This document shows positions 1-11,900 of a DNA stretch of 64,000 bases, piece by piece (the stretch's first letter is position 1; every line of letters begins with the position of its first letter). A program made the translations under genes and the position numbers. The notes beneath the pieces are model-generated. The model was not told the origin of the DNA. It saw only the letters and a program-made list of their open reading frames with translations, and made no database searches. The DNA is from a virus, in IMG/VR virus record IMGVR_UViG_3300032284_001133, positions 1 through 64,000 of that record. The stretch is one strand, 5' to 3'.

Positions 1-1374
1 GCCTTGAACATTACCTTGAACATTACCTTGAACATTACCAATTAATGCTCCAGTAAAAGTACTAGCAAAGATTCCACCATTTGGATCACGCAATACAACC
101 GTAGTAGCATTTGGATTTACATCAGGAGCTTGTATGTTACCACCGCTATCTAAAACTGCGGTAGCGTGTAATGAACTTCCAGGGCCAGCGGCCCATTGTC
201 CCACTAATGTACCTGTGGTAGTCGGAGACCCTGCTGTTAATGTAGGAGTTTGAACTATAGGACTAGTAATTTGACTATTGTCAGTTAACGTCCATTGTCC
301 TTCTAATGTTGCTGTAGAACTTGTAGAGCCTGCAGAAATATTTTGTATATACGCTGTTCCCCAACGAGCATTACTTAATCCTAAATTGTTTGATAAATCA
401 GTTGCTGGATGAAATTTGCTGGTATTAGATAAATTCCAGTCGCCGACTAAAATTCCTGTTGAACCGGCAGTACCTGCATTAATATTTGAAACATATAATG
501 TAGTAAATTTAGCATTAGATGCTCCTAAATTTATAGATGTTCCACTAGGCAATATACTAGTGTTTGTTATAACAGATGCGCTTGCATTATTAGATATTAA
601 TAAATTTCCAGAAACGTCTATGTTCAAAGTTGCTTGGTTTGCAGGGCCAATATTAACACCACCTGCATTAGTAAAACTCCAAAGCCCGCTTACTATTTCT
701 GTTGATGTTGTTTTAGTATATCTAGAATCTTCAACATTTCCGTATAGTGCTACACTAGAATCAGAAAAAGTTAAACCTTTATGTATAGTTGTAAAACCTA
801 ACGAATAAAACGGATCGGAAGGATCTACATTAAATGTATTATTTGATGCGGCAATCAAAATATGTCCATCAACTGCGACAGAAACTACAGGGTGGCTAGT
901 ATTATTGGTGCCTAACACGGAAGTTGATGTCCACTTTGTATCATTAAAACCTACCACTAATTCTGGGCCAATTAAACTAAAATTGCTACCTGTATTTGTT
1001 TGTACCCATAATTGATGTAGACTGCTGTCAAACCATAAATCACCAGGTTGTAAGGTTGTTGGAGCCGACGAGCTAATTTCAGTAATACCTAGAGATCTCC
1101 AATTACCTCCATCATATACTCTTGGTCTTAGAATTGCTGTAGAAGTAGTTCCATGTGTAGAATCAAACCAAAACTGACCTTGAATAGGATTAACAGGTTG
1201 AGTAGTTGCGGCAAAATTTTCTAACAACCATAAAAAGTTGTCATTTTGACTAGTACCATAATCTGTAACATTTTTTCCTATAAAATTTATACTAGTGGTT
1301 ACTTGATTATCTATTGCACCATCTGCGATAGTAGTTAAAGGTGTTCCGTCAAATTTTATTAAATTATATGGCAT
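1..1374 (-). CDS. Tail-fibre-like virion protein, 3' end cut by window edge
   Basis: An open frame runs from an ATG at 1374 (RBS-like GGGGA just upstream) to the left edge, 458 codons without a stop, so the gene is partial. The N-terminus (MPYNLIKFDGTPLTTIADG) carries the signature of the next two genes: a GKN motif, then LLENFA near residue 50, then GQFWFD about 15 residues later, followed by a GDLWFDSS motif. These three are clearly tandem paralogues. The visible C-terminal part is Ser/Thr/Gly-rich with short beta-type repeats, ending in a GNVQ tandem repeat. It is the last visible gene of the minus-strand baseplate and fibre operon. Function as a fibre or spike component is inferred from context and composition; no enzymatic motif is seen. 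Confidence 0.75.
   Translation of the reverse strand, partial: MPYNLIKFDGTPLTTIADGAIDNQVTTSINFIGKNVTDYGTSQNDNFLWLLENFAATTQPVNPIQGQFWFDSTHGTTSTAILRPRVYDGGNWRSLGITEISSSAPTTLQPGDLWFDSSLHQLWVQTNTGSNFSLIGPELVVGFNDTKWTSTSVLGTNNTSHPVVSVAVDGHILIAASNNTFNVDPSDPFYSLGFTTIHKGLTFSDSSVALYGNVEDSRYTKTTSTEIVSGLWSFTNAGGVNIGPANQATLNIDVSGNLLISNNASASVITNTSILPSGTSINLGASNAKFTTLYVSNINAGTAGSTGILVGDWNLSNTSKFHPATDLSNNLGLSNARWGTAYIQNISAGSTSSTATLEGQWTLTDNSQITSPIVQTPTLTAGSPTTTGTLVGQWAAGPGSSLHATAVLDSGGNIQAPDVNPNATTVVLRDPNGGIFASTFTGALIGNVQGNVQGNVQG
4..39 (-). repeat. 12-bp tandem repeat, three perfect copies, in fibre gene
   Basis: Three identical 12-base units encode GNVQ three times on the minus strand. Being a multiple of three, copy-number change would keep the frame. 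It lies at the window edge, so further copies may exist outside. Confidence 0.9.
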
Positions 1375-1387
1375 TCATTTTCCCCAA

Positions 1388-3265
1388 TTATGTAATATCT
1401 CGTATATAGGTCCATGTGCCTGTAGATACCTGATATAATTTTGTTACATAAGTAGGCACAGGAGGAGGAACAGTTACTGAAACTGAACCTGCCACATCTT
1501 CAAGAACGTTTGTACCTGTACTCAATTGTATGTATGATTTATTTAAAGTAATAACGCTAGTAGCAGTACTAGGAGAATATGTTATTGCTAAAACTGTACA
1601 TATAGCACCATCATATTGTCTGTATAAAGACCCCGACAATCCTCCATCAATGGGCAATACTTTATCTAAATAGCTCTTAATATCTTGATTTGGATTTAAG
1701 AAGTATGTAGTATCTATTGACAATGTATAAGGTTTTCTACCTAGTAATCCACCAGCGTTTAATGCGATTTCGCCATCAACGTAACCTTTAGTTGCCGCTA
1801 CTGTTGATGTATCAATAGCGGTTGTCGGTTTCATATTTGTGATTTGTGTACCTTGAAGATCTGTTAATCCTGTACTAGGACTTATGATTAAATTAGTAAA
1901 CGGTACTGTTGTAATTGTATTTTGATATAATGTCAATCCACTAAACTCTATACTTGTCATTGGTGTTGTTACACCTAATGTTAATAGATTTGGCGCCGCG
2001 GCAGAATAAACTGTAGATTCATCAATAACTTTAGTAACATTAACAAAATATGCTTTACCTGCATGAACTTGAATATGGTCACTTGAATCCCAAGAAGCGC
2101 CTGTTGCATTATACAAGAATGTATGATCAGTAGTTCCGTGTAAAATTATACCACCACTATTAACAAATGCATCAGATGATGTTGTTTGGAAAGAACCAAG
2201 TTCAATATTTTTATCAGCTACTTGTAACAACTGAGTTTCGATTATAGTCTGTGTTCCTAGAACTTGAATATTGCCGTTAATTCGAACATCACCTACAATG
2301 TCTAAAGGATATACTGGATTACTATTAAGTATGCCTACTCGATGATTACCGGCAGAATCATTAACCATTGTAACCATACTAACTTGCCCCGGATTTCCTA
2401 ATCCATCAGCATCAGTACTGTGTACTCTTAGATCTAAAGTAGATTTTGATTGTATACTATATGCACTATATACCACTGTTGCGGTAGTTATACTATCAAC
2501 GTATAGTTGTAAATTATTGTTAGTACCAATAATTGTACCTGTATTATTGCTAACAAACAACGGACCACGCATTACGTTGTTTAAAGGATCGTATGTATTC
2601 TTTTGAATAAATGAAGTAGCATCAAACCCTGCAACAGAATCTGCACTGGTAGCCGTACCATTAAATCTAATACCGCCAAAATTAGTGTTTAGTGTAAGAC
2701 CTGTTTTTAAGGTTGATGTATTATATACAGATGTATAATTAGAATTAAGTATAATCGGTTGTTCTGTTAAAGACGCTAGTAAAACTCCGTTATTATATAA
2801 ATTTGATACTATATAAGTTTTAAGATTTACATCTTGTACTGTTTCAACTAACCAACCTGCTTTACCTACGCTATCTGCATAGCTTTTAGAACTACTTATT
2901 AACTTGGCTCCATTCCAATACCATAGTTGATTATTAGCCGAGTCTATCCAAAAATCACCTGCAACCAGGTTACCGGGTACAGTTGTAGAAATTGTTGCTC
3001 CACCAACAGGTTTAAATGTGCTGGTAGAATAAACAAACATTCTTCCTTCTAGTGTATTAAACCATAATTGTCCAGTAACTGGACTCCTAGGGGCGGTTAC
3101 ATTAGCAAAATTTTCTAGCAACGAAACAAAATTTTGATTAAGAGACTGTCCATACGCATTAGAATTTTTACCTACAAGAGTTAGACTTGTGGTAATATTA
3201 TCATATGATTGATCTGCTAATGTAAGTAGGGTGGTCCCATCGGAATTTAATATTGTATATGACAT
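1388..3265 (-). CDS. Tail-fibre-like virion protein (paralogue 2 of 3)
   Basis: A 625-aa protein of the same family as its two neighbours: GKN near residue 33, LLENFA near 50, GQLWF near 65 and GDFWIDS near 103. The middle has a stretch (about residues 325-365, INGNIQVLGTQ onward) that matches the N-terminal part of the 333-aa protein at 49079 in pattern: INGN, then VLG, then a run ending in DN/DK plus a hydrophobic core. The rest is Thr/Ser/Asn-rich beta-structure-like sequence without recognisable enzymatic motifs. It is separated from the 680-aa gene upstream by four bases, so both are almost surely co-transcribed and translationally coupled. A distal tail or fibre role is inferred. Confidence 0.75.
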   Translation of the reverse strand: MSYTILNSDGTTLLTLADQSYDNITTSLTLVGKNSNAYGQSLNQNFVSLLENFANVTAPRSPVTGQLWFNTLEGRMFVYSTSTFKPVGGATISTTVPGNLVAGDFWIDSANNQLWYWNGAKLISSSKSYADSVGKAGWLVETVQDVNLKTYIVSNLYNNGVLLASLTEQPIILNSNYTSVYNTSTLKTGLTLNTNFGGIRFNGTATSADSVAGFDATSFIQKNTYDPLNNVMRGPLFVSNNTGTIIGTNNNLQLYVDSITTATVVYSAYSIQSKSTLDLRVHSTDADGLGNPGQVSMVTMVNDSAGNHRVGILNSNPVYPLDIVGDVRINGNIQVLGTQTIIETQLLQVADKNIELGSFQTTSSDAFVNSGGIILHGTTDHTFLYNATGASWDSSDHIQVHAGKAYFVNVTKVIDESTVYSAAAPNLLTLGVTTPMTSIEFSGLTLYQNTITTVPFTNLIISPSTGLTDLQGTQITNMKPTTAIDTSTVAATKGYVDGEIALNAGGLLGRKPYTLSIDTTYFLNPNQDIKSYLDKVLPIDGGLSGSLYRQYDGAICTVLAITYSPSTATSVITLNKSYIQLSTGTNVLEDVAGSVSVTVPPPVPTYVTKLYQVSTGTWTYIRDIT

Positions 3266-3269
3266 AGTA

Positions 3270-5312
3270 TTAGGTCTTTATGATGTAGTTAAATGCATGG
3301 TATGGGTTCATTACGCTGGTAATTTGTGTTGCAGTAGATGTTGATACCCCGTCAGGACCAGAGACATTGGCGGTAATAGTTGCAGTATTAGAACCTCCAA
3401 CTACTAAAGGTGCTAGGCCTTGATTAGCAATATCATAATTAGGTACATTTGCTCCAGGAACTCGACCAGCAGATCCACTAGGACTACCAATAAAGTTATT
3501 ACTAAAATTGTCATAACCGATTGCCATTCGACCTCTCATATCAGGAAGCTGAAATGCTGCCACACTTGGATCTCCTCCATATGTGTATCCAATGGCAGCA
3601 AATAATGATGGATAATCTTTAGCGTAAAAGAATGAACCGTCGCATAATAACCAGTTGTATGTTCCATCAGATTTTTTATTTGCAACACCAGCCGATGTTA
3701 AATTTTGTAACGGTAATAAACCAGCCCATGGAAGAATAGTACCAGCAGGAACTAAACTATTATATAAATCTTGTAAAAAATTTGCTTTTGTAATTTGTAT
3801 TAATTCATTGGTAGATGTTTGAGCCGCTATTACTAAATCATTAAGTGCAACACTTGTAGCCGTAACTTGATCAGTAATTGCGGTAACACCAAGTTGTGAG
3901 TTAAAAGCATAAGTCCCAGGTGATCCGTTCCATGTGAAAGGTGTTTTGTTTGGATCAGTCGAAATATATAACGAACCACTTAATTGCCCGCCAAGTTGGA
4001 AAATACTGCCTGTTGAAAGAGAATTAGCACTTGACGCATTTCCTATAAAAGTAGCGGCTGTTCCATTTAGTCCAGAATATATTCTAGAATAAACATTAGC
4101 AAAAGCTAATCCAGGTTTTCCAAGATTATATGTACTAGAAGATAGAGGATATATACCATCATTACCTAACGTACTAGTAGGTTGACCCGATAATCCAACT
4201 TGTATAGGCTGTGTGAATATAGTAGTTGCAGTAAAAGTAGCAGTTCCGCCTACATTTAGTGTAGAATCTAATCGGGCAGGGCCTTTAATTTCAAAATTTG
4301 TATTTGTTAATGTTGATAGCGCAACAGATAAAGTTCCATTAATAGTAAGATTGCCATTAAGTTGCATATCAGTTGCATGACTATTTCCTACTGTAATTTT
4401 AAAATTATCCCCATCAACAGTTAATAATTCGTTGTTTACTCCGTTACCTGAAGGATCAGATACCTGAAAAGAAAATTCACCACCATTAACAGAATTTAAA
4501 AGTAAATTTTGTCGTGTTCCTACTTTTTTCATTACAAATGTAGGAACAGTTCCAAGACCTAAATTAGTAGTAATATTAAGACTTGCTGATATAGTATTGT
4601 CTATGTCATTTCTAACAAAATTATTTCCTGTTACATATTCTGTATACGGGCTCGATACTAATATATTTTCTGCCGCGTATGCAGTAGCGTTTAATTTTGA
4701 ATTGTAATTTGCATTTAAATTAACACCCGGTTGTAATGTACCAAAACCATTGATAACCTGTTGTGGAACAAAGGTATCTGAACTAATAATTTCTACGACA
4801 TTATTGTTAATATATTGTTTGATGACAGTGTGCGATGCACCAAATTTGTCAGTTACTGTTTCTGGGTATGAACCAGTCTTAAGTGTACTACTGAAATTAG
4901 GACCAACTAATGTCCAGTTGGTCCCATCAATTGTTAGAAATAGTTGACCTAAATCTTCATTTACCCACAAATCTCCAGGAAGTCCGCTAGGAGAAACAGA
5001 TGTACCCGAAGTTCTCCATACACCATCTGATGGTTTCCAGTTTCCTGTTCCTGCTGTTCCGTCATTTACGTATAATCTATTGTTTCCATTATCAAACCAT
5101 AGTTGTCCTTGTATAGGATTATTAGGAGGAGTAGCACTTGCAAAATTTTCTAGCATCTGAACAAAATCAGTTGCTATAGCCGACGAGAATCCTGAAACAT
5201 TTTTACCTATTAAAGATAAACTAGTATCAACAGTATTAATAACCCCGTCTTCAACTACAATCGGTGTAGCAATTTTATTTGGATCTGAGAAATAAACGTT
5301 AAAGCTACCCAT
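3270..5312 (-). CDS. Tail fibre protein with C-terminal phage tail-collar domain
   Basis: 680 aa. The N-terminus has the paralogue signature (GKN near 38, MLENFA near 53, GQLWFD near 68, GDLWVNE near 113). Residues about 530-605 form a phage tail-collar domain: it opens with AGTILPWAG, has WLLCDGS, then YPSLFAAIGYTYGG and ends with FQLPDMRGRMAIGYD. That domain is found at the tip of many short fibres including T4 gp12. A fibre or receptor-contact role is therefore likely. The downstream neighbours share only the N-terminal module, which suggests the N-terminus is the attachment part and the C-termini are specialised. Stop and next ATG are four bases apart. Confidence 0.82.
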   Translation of the reverse strand: MGSFNVYFSDPNKIATPIVVEDGVINTVDTSLSLIGKNVSGFSSAIATDFVQMLENFASATPPNNPIQGQLWFDNGNNRLYVNDGTAGTGNWKPSDGVWRTSGTSVSPSGLPGDLWVNEDLGQLFLTIDGTNWTLVGPNFSSTLKTGSYPETVTDKFGASHTVIKQYINNNVVEIISSDTFVPQQVINGFGTLQPGVNLNANYNSKLNATAYAAENILVSSPYTEYVTGNNFVRNDIDNTISASLNITTNLGLGTVPTFVMKKVGTRQNLLLNSVNGGEFSFQVSDPSGNGVNNELLTVDGDNFKITVGNSHATDMQLNGNLTINGTLSVALSTLTNTNFEIKGPARLDSTLNVGGTATFTATTIFTQPIQVGLSGQPTSTLGNDGIYPLSSSTYNLGKPGLAFANVYSRIYSGLNGTAATFIGNASSANSLSTGSIFQLGGQLSGSLYISTDPNKTPFTWNGSPGTYAFNSQLGVTAITDQVTATSVALNDLVIAAQTSTNELIQITKANFLQDLYNSLVPAGTILPWAGLLPLQNLTSAGVANKKSDGTYNWLLCDGSFFYAKDYPSLFAAIGYTYGGDPSVAAFQLPDMRGRMAIGYDNFSNNFIGSPSGSAGRVPGANVPNYDIANQGLAPLVVGGSNTATITANVSGPDGVSTSTATQITSVMNPYHAFNYIIKT

Positions 5313-5314
5313 GA

Positions 5315-5986
5315 TTAAGCTCCAGTTCCGCTAAGACTTTGAACTCGAATTGTATAATCAATTTGAATTAATCGATTTAACGATTTTTGCACAGGGTGGA
5401 ATATAACATGAGTTAATAGATTACCCATTCCAATTCCATCTAGACTATTTGATCGTAGTCCTAACTCGTCAAACACATAACTTCCGTTAAAATTTGTACT
5501 ATTATCAAAAGCATTTTGTCCGCTAGGTTCACCGAAGTCTAATAAACAACTAACTAACAAATCAGTATAAGTTGCCCCAGAAGTATGTCTGTATTCCATA
5601 AAGTTTCTAGTAGGATCTAGATTATATGTACTTTGTTGATCAACAACTTTACTATATGTTTTGTTATATAGAGAACTATTTACACCAACAGTATTAGGTG
5701 TTAGATATGTAATGATGCCCGTAGGATCAACTCGACTTCCGCCGTTGCCAAATTCCATCTCTGAAACCCAACCAAATCCTTGATTACCTATACTTTGAAC
5801 TAATGCTAAACTGAAATTTTCGTAATGAATAGCATTACGCTTGTTTACGTAAACTTCATTTGTTTCAGGATCAAATATTTTAATATGACCCTGTAATTTA
5901 ACTCCGCCAAGATCTGTCATGTTAGACTCGTTTAATGGCTGATTAGACTGTTGATTTGGCATGTTTTTGTTCTCATTGTTGTCCAT
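5315..5986 (-). CDS. Virion protein of unknown function between giant wedge-position protein and fibres
   Basis: 223 aa, unrecognised. The first 25 residues are Asn/Gln-rich and probably disordered (MDNNENKNMPNQQSNQ). The rest is a compact mixed sequence with GHIKIFDPETNEVYV and a YHP-type region near the end (LLTHVIFHPVQKSLNR). The ATG lies inside the last codons of the giant gene, a 14-base overlap, and there is no Shine-Dalgarno. An AGATAAATAT late-promoter-like string ends five bases before the ATG but also codes for part of the giant protein. Position in the operon suggests a structural tail or baseplate protein linking wedge and fibres; that is inference. Confidence 0.7.
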   Translation of the reverse strand: MDNNENKNMPNQQSNQPLNESNMTDLGGVKLQGHIKIFDPETNEVYVNKRNAIHYENFSLALVQSIGNQGFGWVSEMEFGNGGSRVDPTGIITYLTPNTVGVNSSLYNKTYSKVVDQQSTYNLDPTRNFMEYRHTSGATYTDLLVSCLLDFGEPSGQNAFDNSTNFNGSYVFDELGLRSNSLDGIGMGNLLTHVIFHPVQKSLNRLIQIDYTIRVQSLSGTGA

Positions 5987-8900
5987 AGTAATATTTATCT
6001 GGCAGCGCGGCCGGCCTTTCTAATAAAAATTTAACCTGTTCTGTACTGTTATCGTGCATAGGTACAGTATGATCTATCCATAGTGCAGTTACATTACGCA
6101 CAACTTCAATTTGAGATCCTATGCTCGTTGCTGTACTTAATATTAGCTGATGTGTATTGGTATCAATATAATATCCTGCAGGTTGTATAATATCGCTGTT
6201 GTATTCTCCGCTATCATAGGCAATATTTGGATCATGTAAGGTCAACGGATCTTCAGGACGAGTCAACTGTTTGCCTTGATAAAATACCTGTATCTGCGAA
6301 TCTAATAAAGCACTACTTGATGTACTTATTCCATGTATCAAATTACCACTAGCGGTATTTAATGCTGTTGTAAAATTAATATTATTCAGATCAAATGTAG
6401 CTGTCGAAACGCTGGTAATAATTCTTTCAGTTTGAGTATAATCTAAAACTGGAATATTTTGTTGCGGACTTTGATCGATAACTGCTGTTCCTGCAGGATA
6501 TAATGATCTTACACCAGTGGCAAAAGTTCCACGCTTGATTTGTGATAAAACATTGCCTGTTTTAACATAATATTCGATTCTTTCTCCGAAAATTAATAAG
6601 ATTCCAGGCTGATTTCTACTAATATTTGGATGACCTAGAACAGATGCATCTACTACTGTAATGGTAGTATCTGTAGAAGTTAAAGGTTGAGCAAGTTGAG
6701 TTGTATTTTGAAGACTCAGGCGTTTATAACTTGTTCTTCCTAGGCTATCTTTAAACATTCTATAACCTAGAATAGACTGAGATGTTATATCAGAAATGCT
6801 CATCACTACAACATTATCAGTAGGTTTCAATATAAAACTATCGCTTAATATTAAAGTTTGTCCATCGGCATCAATTTTATAATCATAATTGTTTGTTAAA
6901 TTAGATCCATTTACTTCTACCCAAAGGTAGTTACTATTAAGAACAGTTCTACTTAAAAGATAACGACCACTGATATTTCCAGCAAATCTTTCTTTTCTGA
7001 TTCCCATAGTATCGCCATCAGTAAATGTTACAATTCTTATCGTATTTGAAGAAGACGATGTATCAACAGCCGATGTTAACACCAATTGATTATTCTGTAT
7101 TTCATATTGATGACCGATAAGGTTAACGATAGCAATAGCGTCACCATTTTTAACGGATACTGAATTAAAACGAACTGTATTATCTGTTTGCATTAATTCG
7201 TATTGATCACCTAGATTAGCCAGTAGCCCATTAATATACACCTCAAGGCTCGATGCATCTATTGCACCAGTTTGATAGTTATAATGGGCATTTAAAGGAT
7301 ATGTTAATTGATTGTTTTCAATTACAAAATATAGTGTATCAGGAGGAAGCAATTTTACACCATTGTATTCTACAATAACCTGGCTGTGGAACGGTCCAAG
7401 TTTGCCCGGCGGCTGAACTAAGTCGAATACACTTACTCCAGTTGTACCTGTTGTAATAACCTGATCGTAAACTTGACTAAAGGCCTTGTAGGGCGAATTA
7501 AACAACCAAACTTGTACGACATCTTCTTGATTAAAATTAGAATTAAATTTTAAAGAAGATCTGTTAATATCATATCCATTTGTGGTGCTCAATATTTGAT
7601 ACGAAGATGTAGTAACGCCATTAACTGTAACGTAAGAACTTTCAACATCATTAAATGCAGAAGCAAACGTTAAAATATTTGTTGTGGTATTTGATATGTT
7701 AAACACATCATATTCTAGAATATCTCCGCTACTAACTCCGATAGTGGTTATCGATAATAGGCCGGAACCTAAAGTATTAAAAGTTGTAAGAGTATTATTA
7801 GAAAAATCAATTGTGAAATCTTGATTTACATACAATGGGTTATCATTCCATAATACCATAACACTATCATTGTTAGGTGGTGTAGTACCTAAGGCAAAGG
7901 TACTTTGTGTTCCTGCTGTAAAATATTTTTTATTAATAATTAAAGGATTAAATGCCTGTGGTCTAGTGAACACACTGATGCCGACACTTTCTAATATATT
8001 TCCAGGAAGATTTTCTTCTGGTCCGTAACTATTCCAAGGACTAATAAATCCGTCACCGTCTAGGTTAATATCTGTGTATTCATCTGATTCACTTATCGTA
8101 GTACCATTAATTGTACCACCATATATTAATGTATCAAGATCTACATCTGTAGGTATTGTTGTACCATCACTAACCCAAGGACGGAAGATAACGATATCAT
8201 TTGGTCCAACAATTTGTCCTATACTAATAGTATTAACACCTACAGTACCAGTAAAACTCTGCATTGTAGCATTAGGATTTGTAATTGTATTATCTGTTCC
8301 GTAATTAGGATCATCTATTCTCACAGCATTTACAATAGATCCCGTACTTACATAAACTGTTATTGTTGTTCCTACAACAGGTGTGTAAGGTAATGTATAA
8401 ACTTCTGGATTTGGATTTGTAAATGTTATATTTGTATTTGTTGTAAGAGTAGGTGTTAATAAATTAAATCCAATTTCCCAATATCCTCTATATTGCGTAT
8501 CTGATGTAGAAGTAGTAACTGTAAAAACAGTAGTAGTATTAGTTAGAGTAGCTATTGCACCCACCTGTACATTTCTAATAGACAAATTATTAGCTACATT
8601 GAAAGAATGGAGCCCATTGTCTGTGTTTATATGGTCAAATTTTGCAACTATTACAGGACTGGTTGCTTGGTAAACACCAGGTTCAGACACATAGTCATCC
8701 CATGTACTACCACCCCACGGCGCTGTATCCCATCCTAAAGAAGAATGAAATGGCAATGTATCAATTGTAACTCCTGGATATTCTAATCCACTCATTAACA
8801 GCGTAGCAGTATTACCTGGCATACCGCTAGTTGGAGAGTAATAATTTTGTATTCTATCTACAGCACGATATAACGAAACATTTTTAGTATATGTAACAAC

Positions 8901-11900
8901 AACCGGTGAACCAAAAGTAGGAGTTGTATTCAATGTAATTGTTGCATATTGTTTTGTATAGCCGTTAAATTTTCCAGTTGAATAGTTAATTGTATAATCC
9001 GAATCTAATTTTAATAAGCCTCCAACGGTAACTTCAAAATCTCGTTTATTAGGTTCTGGATACCAAGTTAATGGGAATATATGTGTATAACCATCTCCTG
9101 TGAATTCATCAACTGCCGTAGGTGTTGTTATTTCATTGTATCCTGCAACTCTATCAAATTTAATTTTTGTTAATGTTGACCTAATCTGATCATTTGCTAA
9201 TTTAGCTCCAACTTTGGCAGAAGTTAACGTAGTAGGACCCCCGCCTTCTAAAATAATTTTAGGATTTGATGTATAACCAGCACCCGGATTAGTAACTACA
9301 ATCTGTGACACTTTTCCTAATGCTATATATGCTACTGCTGTTGCTGTAGTAGTTACTACATCGCCGTTGGTTGCTTGTACAACAACTTGCGGAGGATATT
9401 GATATCCGCTACCACCATCGAATACATCAATGCTTTTAACATAATATGTATAATTTTCAAACCATGATTTATAAGGTTGTTGATTTAGTAAAGGTGATCC
9501 AAATGTAACAGGAGTAAATTGTTTTAATGCTGTATCATAATAAGAAGGAAGATCAAAATCTGTTGTCATAGATAACGACACTTCTGTAGATGTATAGGCA
9601 TCTGTAAAAGTTCTTACCTTTGTTCTGTAAGGTTTTGCTTCTTCAATAAAACTTTCATAATAACTTGTATCGTCAAGTTTATAGGTTGCTGGTTGATTTA
9701 GTTCTCCAGCATTATTTGTAACTCCTATAAACGATGTTTTAAATGCCCAATCTAAGAATTTTTGCTCTGTCAGGGCATATCGAACCAATTTAAAGAATAA
9801 TTTGTTAAGATGTATTTGTAGATCTCTTACAAATACATTATTATTAAGTGTGTTAAAAATAATTTGAGATTCTACATCCGGTGTTGAATCAAATTCTGTT
9901 TGATCCCAAGCAGTATCTGTTCCATCGAACCCTCTGGTACTAGATGTGAAATTCCATAAAGAATCTAAAAGTTTTATTGTTCCGTTTTGTTCGTACACTA
10001 AATCATATTCTCGATTGTAAGTCCCTGGCTGAGCTGTTGTTGATAATTTTTTAAGAACAATCGAGCGACCATTACCGTTGTTATTAATCTTAATATAATT
10101 TCCTGCAGGAACATTAGTTAATACCGCAAGTTCGTACGGAGCATCAATAGTTAATAAAAATTCTTGATTAGGATTAAATGTAGGACTTACCCAATCAATA
10201 TATGACCAGTAATTTGTAGTATCGTAACTTTGTACATGAACAGGAATACCCCAAGTTAAATTAGAATAGTTCCATTCATATTTGCTCCACTTGTTATTAA
10301 CACTAGAATCAACATTTACAATCACTGTAAATGGACGTACTGTTAATGTTGGAGCAAAGGTGTAATTCTTTCCTGGATCAATGATTGATACACCAATAAC
10401 CGATCCTGCGGTATTAATCGTTGTTCTAATTTCACCATTTATTCCTGAACCGGTTACGGTAACGGTAGGAGCTACCTTATAGCCAAATCCCGGATCAATA
10501 ATTGATATATCAATAATTTTTCCGTACTGTATTCTGCAAGTTAACACAGCTTGTTTTGTATATCTAGGTGAAAGTGCATCTCTCTCTACTAGATCTTCTA
10601 CTAGTACATCATATGTGCCCATATCAATGTTAGGAATAGGTTCTTTAGAATCCAAAGGAGAAATATCGTAATTGTCAACTATTAGATTTTTTTCAAGAAC
10701 GCTGTTTGAATATTCAACTAACGTTCTAATAGCGCCTAATCTATCAACAAACACACTCTGTCTTGGACGGATTTGTACACCATATTTTAATCTGTTAGGC
10801 AATGTAGGATCCGGTACTGGATTACCTTGAGAATCGTGTCCTAATGCACTATCTAATATTTTTTGTACAAGAGCATCACTAGGCAAACTATTAATATTGT
10901 TTTCTTGTAATAACAACCATTCTGTATGAATAGGAATGTTATTGTTAATAGTATCCATTTCAATAGCTAAATGAATATTATTTTCATTTAGAGAAGGTTT
11001 ACTATTGGCTAGCATAACTGCGTTGTTTGCTAGGAAAGAAATATATTTTAATCCTACCGATCTTGGATTTGCAATAGTATTTGCAACATCAAATGCGCTC
11101 ATCCTACGAGTTGTATTGTTAGGAATAACAACTTTATTTTTGACCCAGTAATAATATACATTTGTAAAACCTTGAGTTGTTGAACTAAAAATTTGTTTTA
11201 CTGATATCACACTATTATCTGGATATTTAGGTTGTCCACTAATTCCTGCAATTAGACCGTCTGTTGTATCTGCTAACGCACTCCACTGGCTAGGTAGATA
11301 TGTTGACCTTACCCATTCATATACATCTATAGTGCATCCGGGGAAAATTCCTCCCCAATTATTTCTACGGAATTCTAATTCACCTTGCTCATACCAAACA
11401 AATTTAACTGTGCTTAAATCCCACCATAATTCACCGACATGATCATCTATCCAGTTGGCGCTGGTATTATTATTTGTGCCTGCATTACCTATAGAATATA
11501 TTGCAGGATCATTTATCATTTTATATTTTAATTCTTGATTTGCAATTCCAGGAATACGTCCTTTTACTGGGTCAACCACATCAAGATAATCTTGAACTTG
11601 AGAATTATAATCGTCTATAGTATAAATTTTTTGTACCGCTGAAAGATCAACAAGGTCAACTTCTTCTCTTAATAAATTCCAACTGTTGGTATAGTTAACA
11701 TTTTTGTCAAATATGTATACTGAACCAGTTTGTGATTTAGTAGATTGTAACCCTGGAGCACCTACCATAATAACACTATCGGTAGCAAATATAGATTCAC
11801 CAAATAAATCTGTAGTTCCTACTGTTGTATCAAAAATTTCTTGTCCAAAAACAAACATATCTGAATAACGATTAAACACAAATGCCGACCCTGAAGATTT

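Noticed and set aside
8074-8304. Plus-strand frames inside the giant minus-strand genes (this one and several others between 3.4 and 29 kb)
   Set aside because: Low-complexity mirrors of the coding strand, no ribosome sites, no family features.
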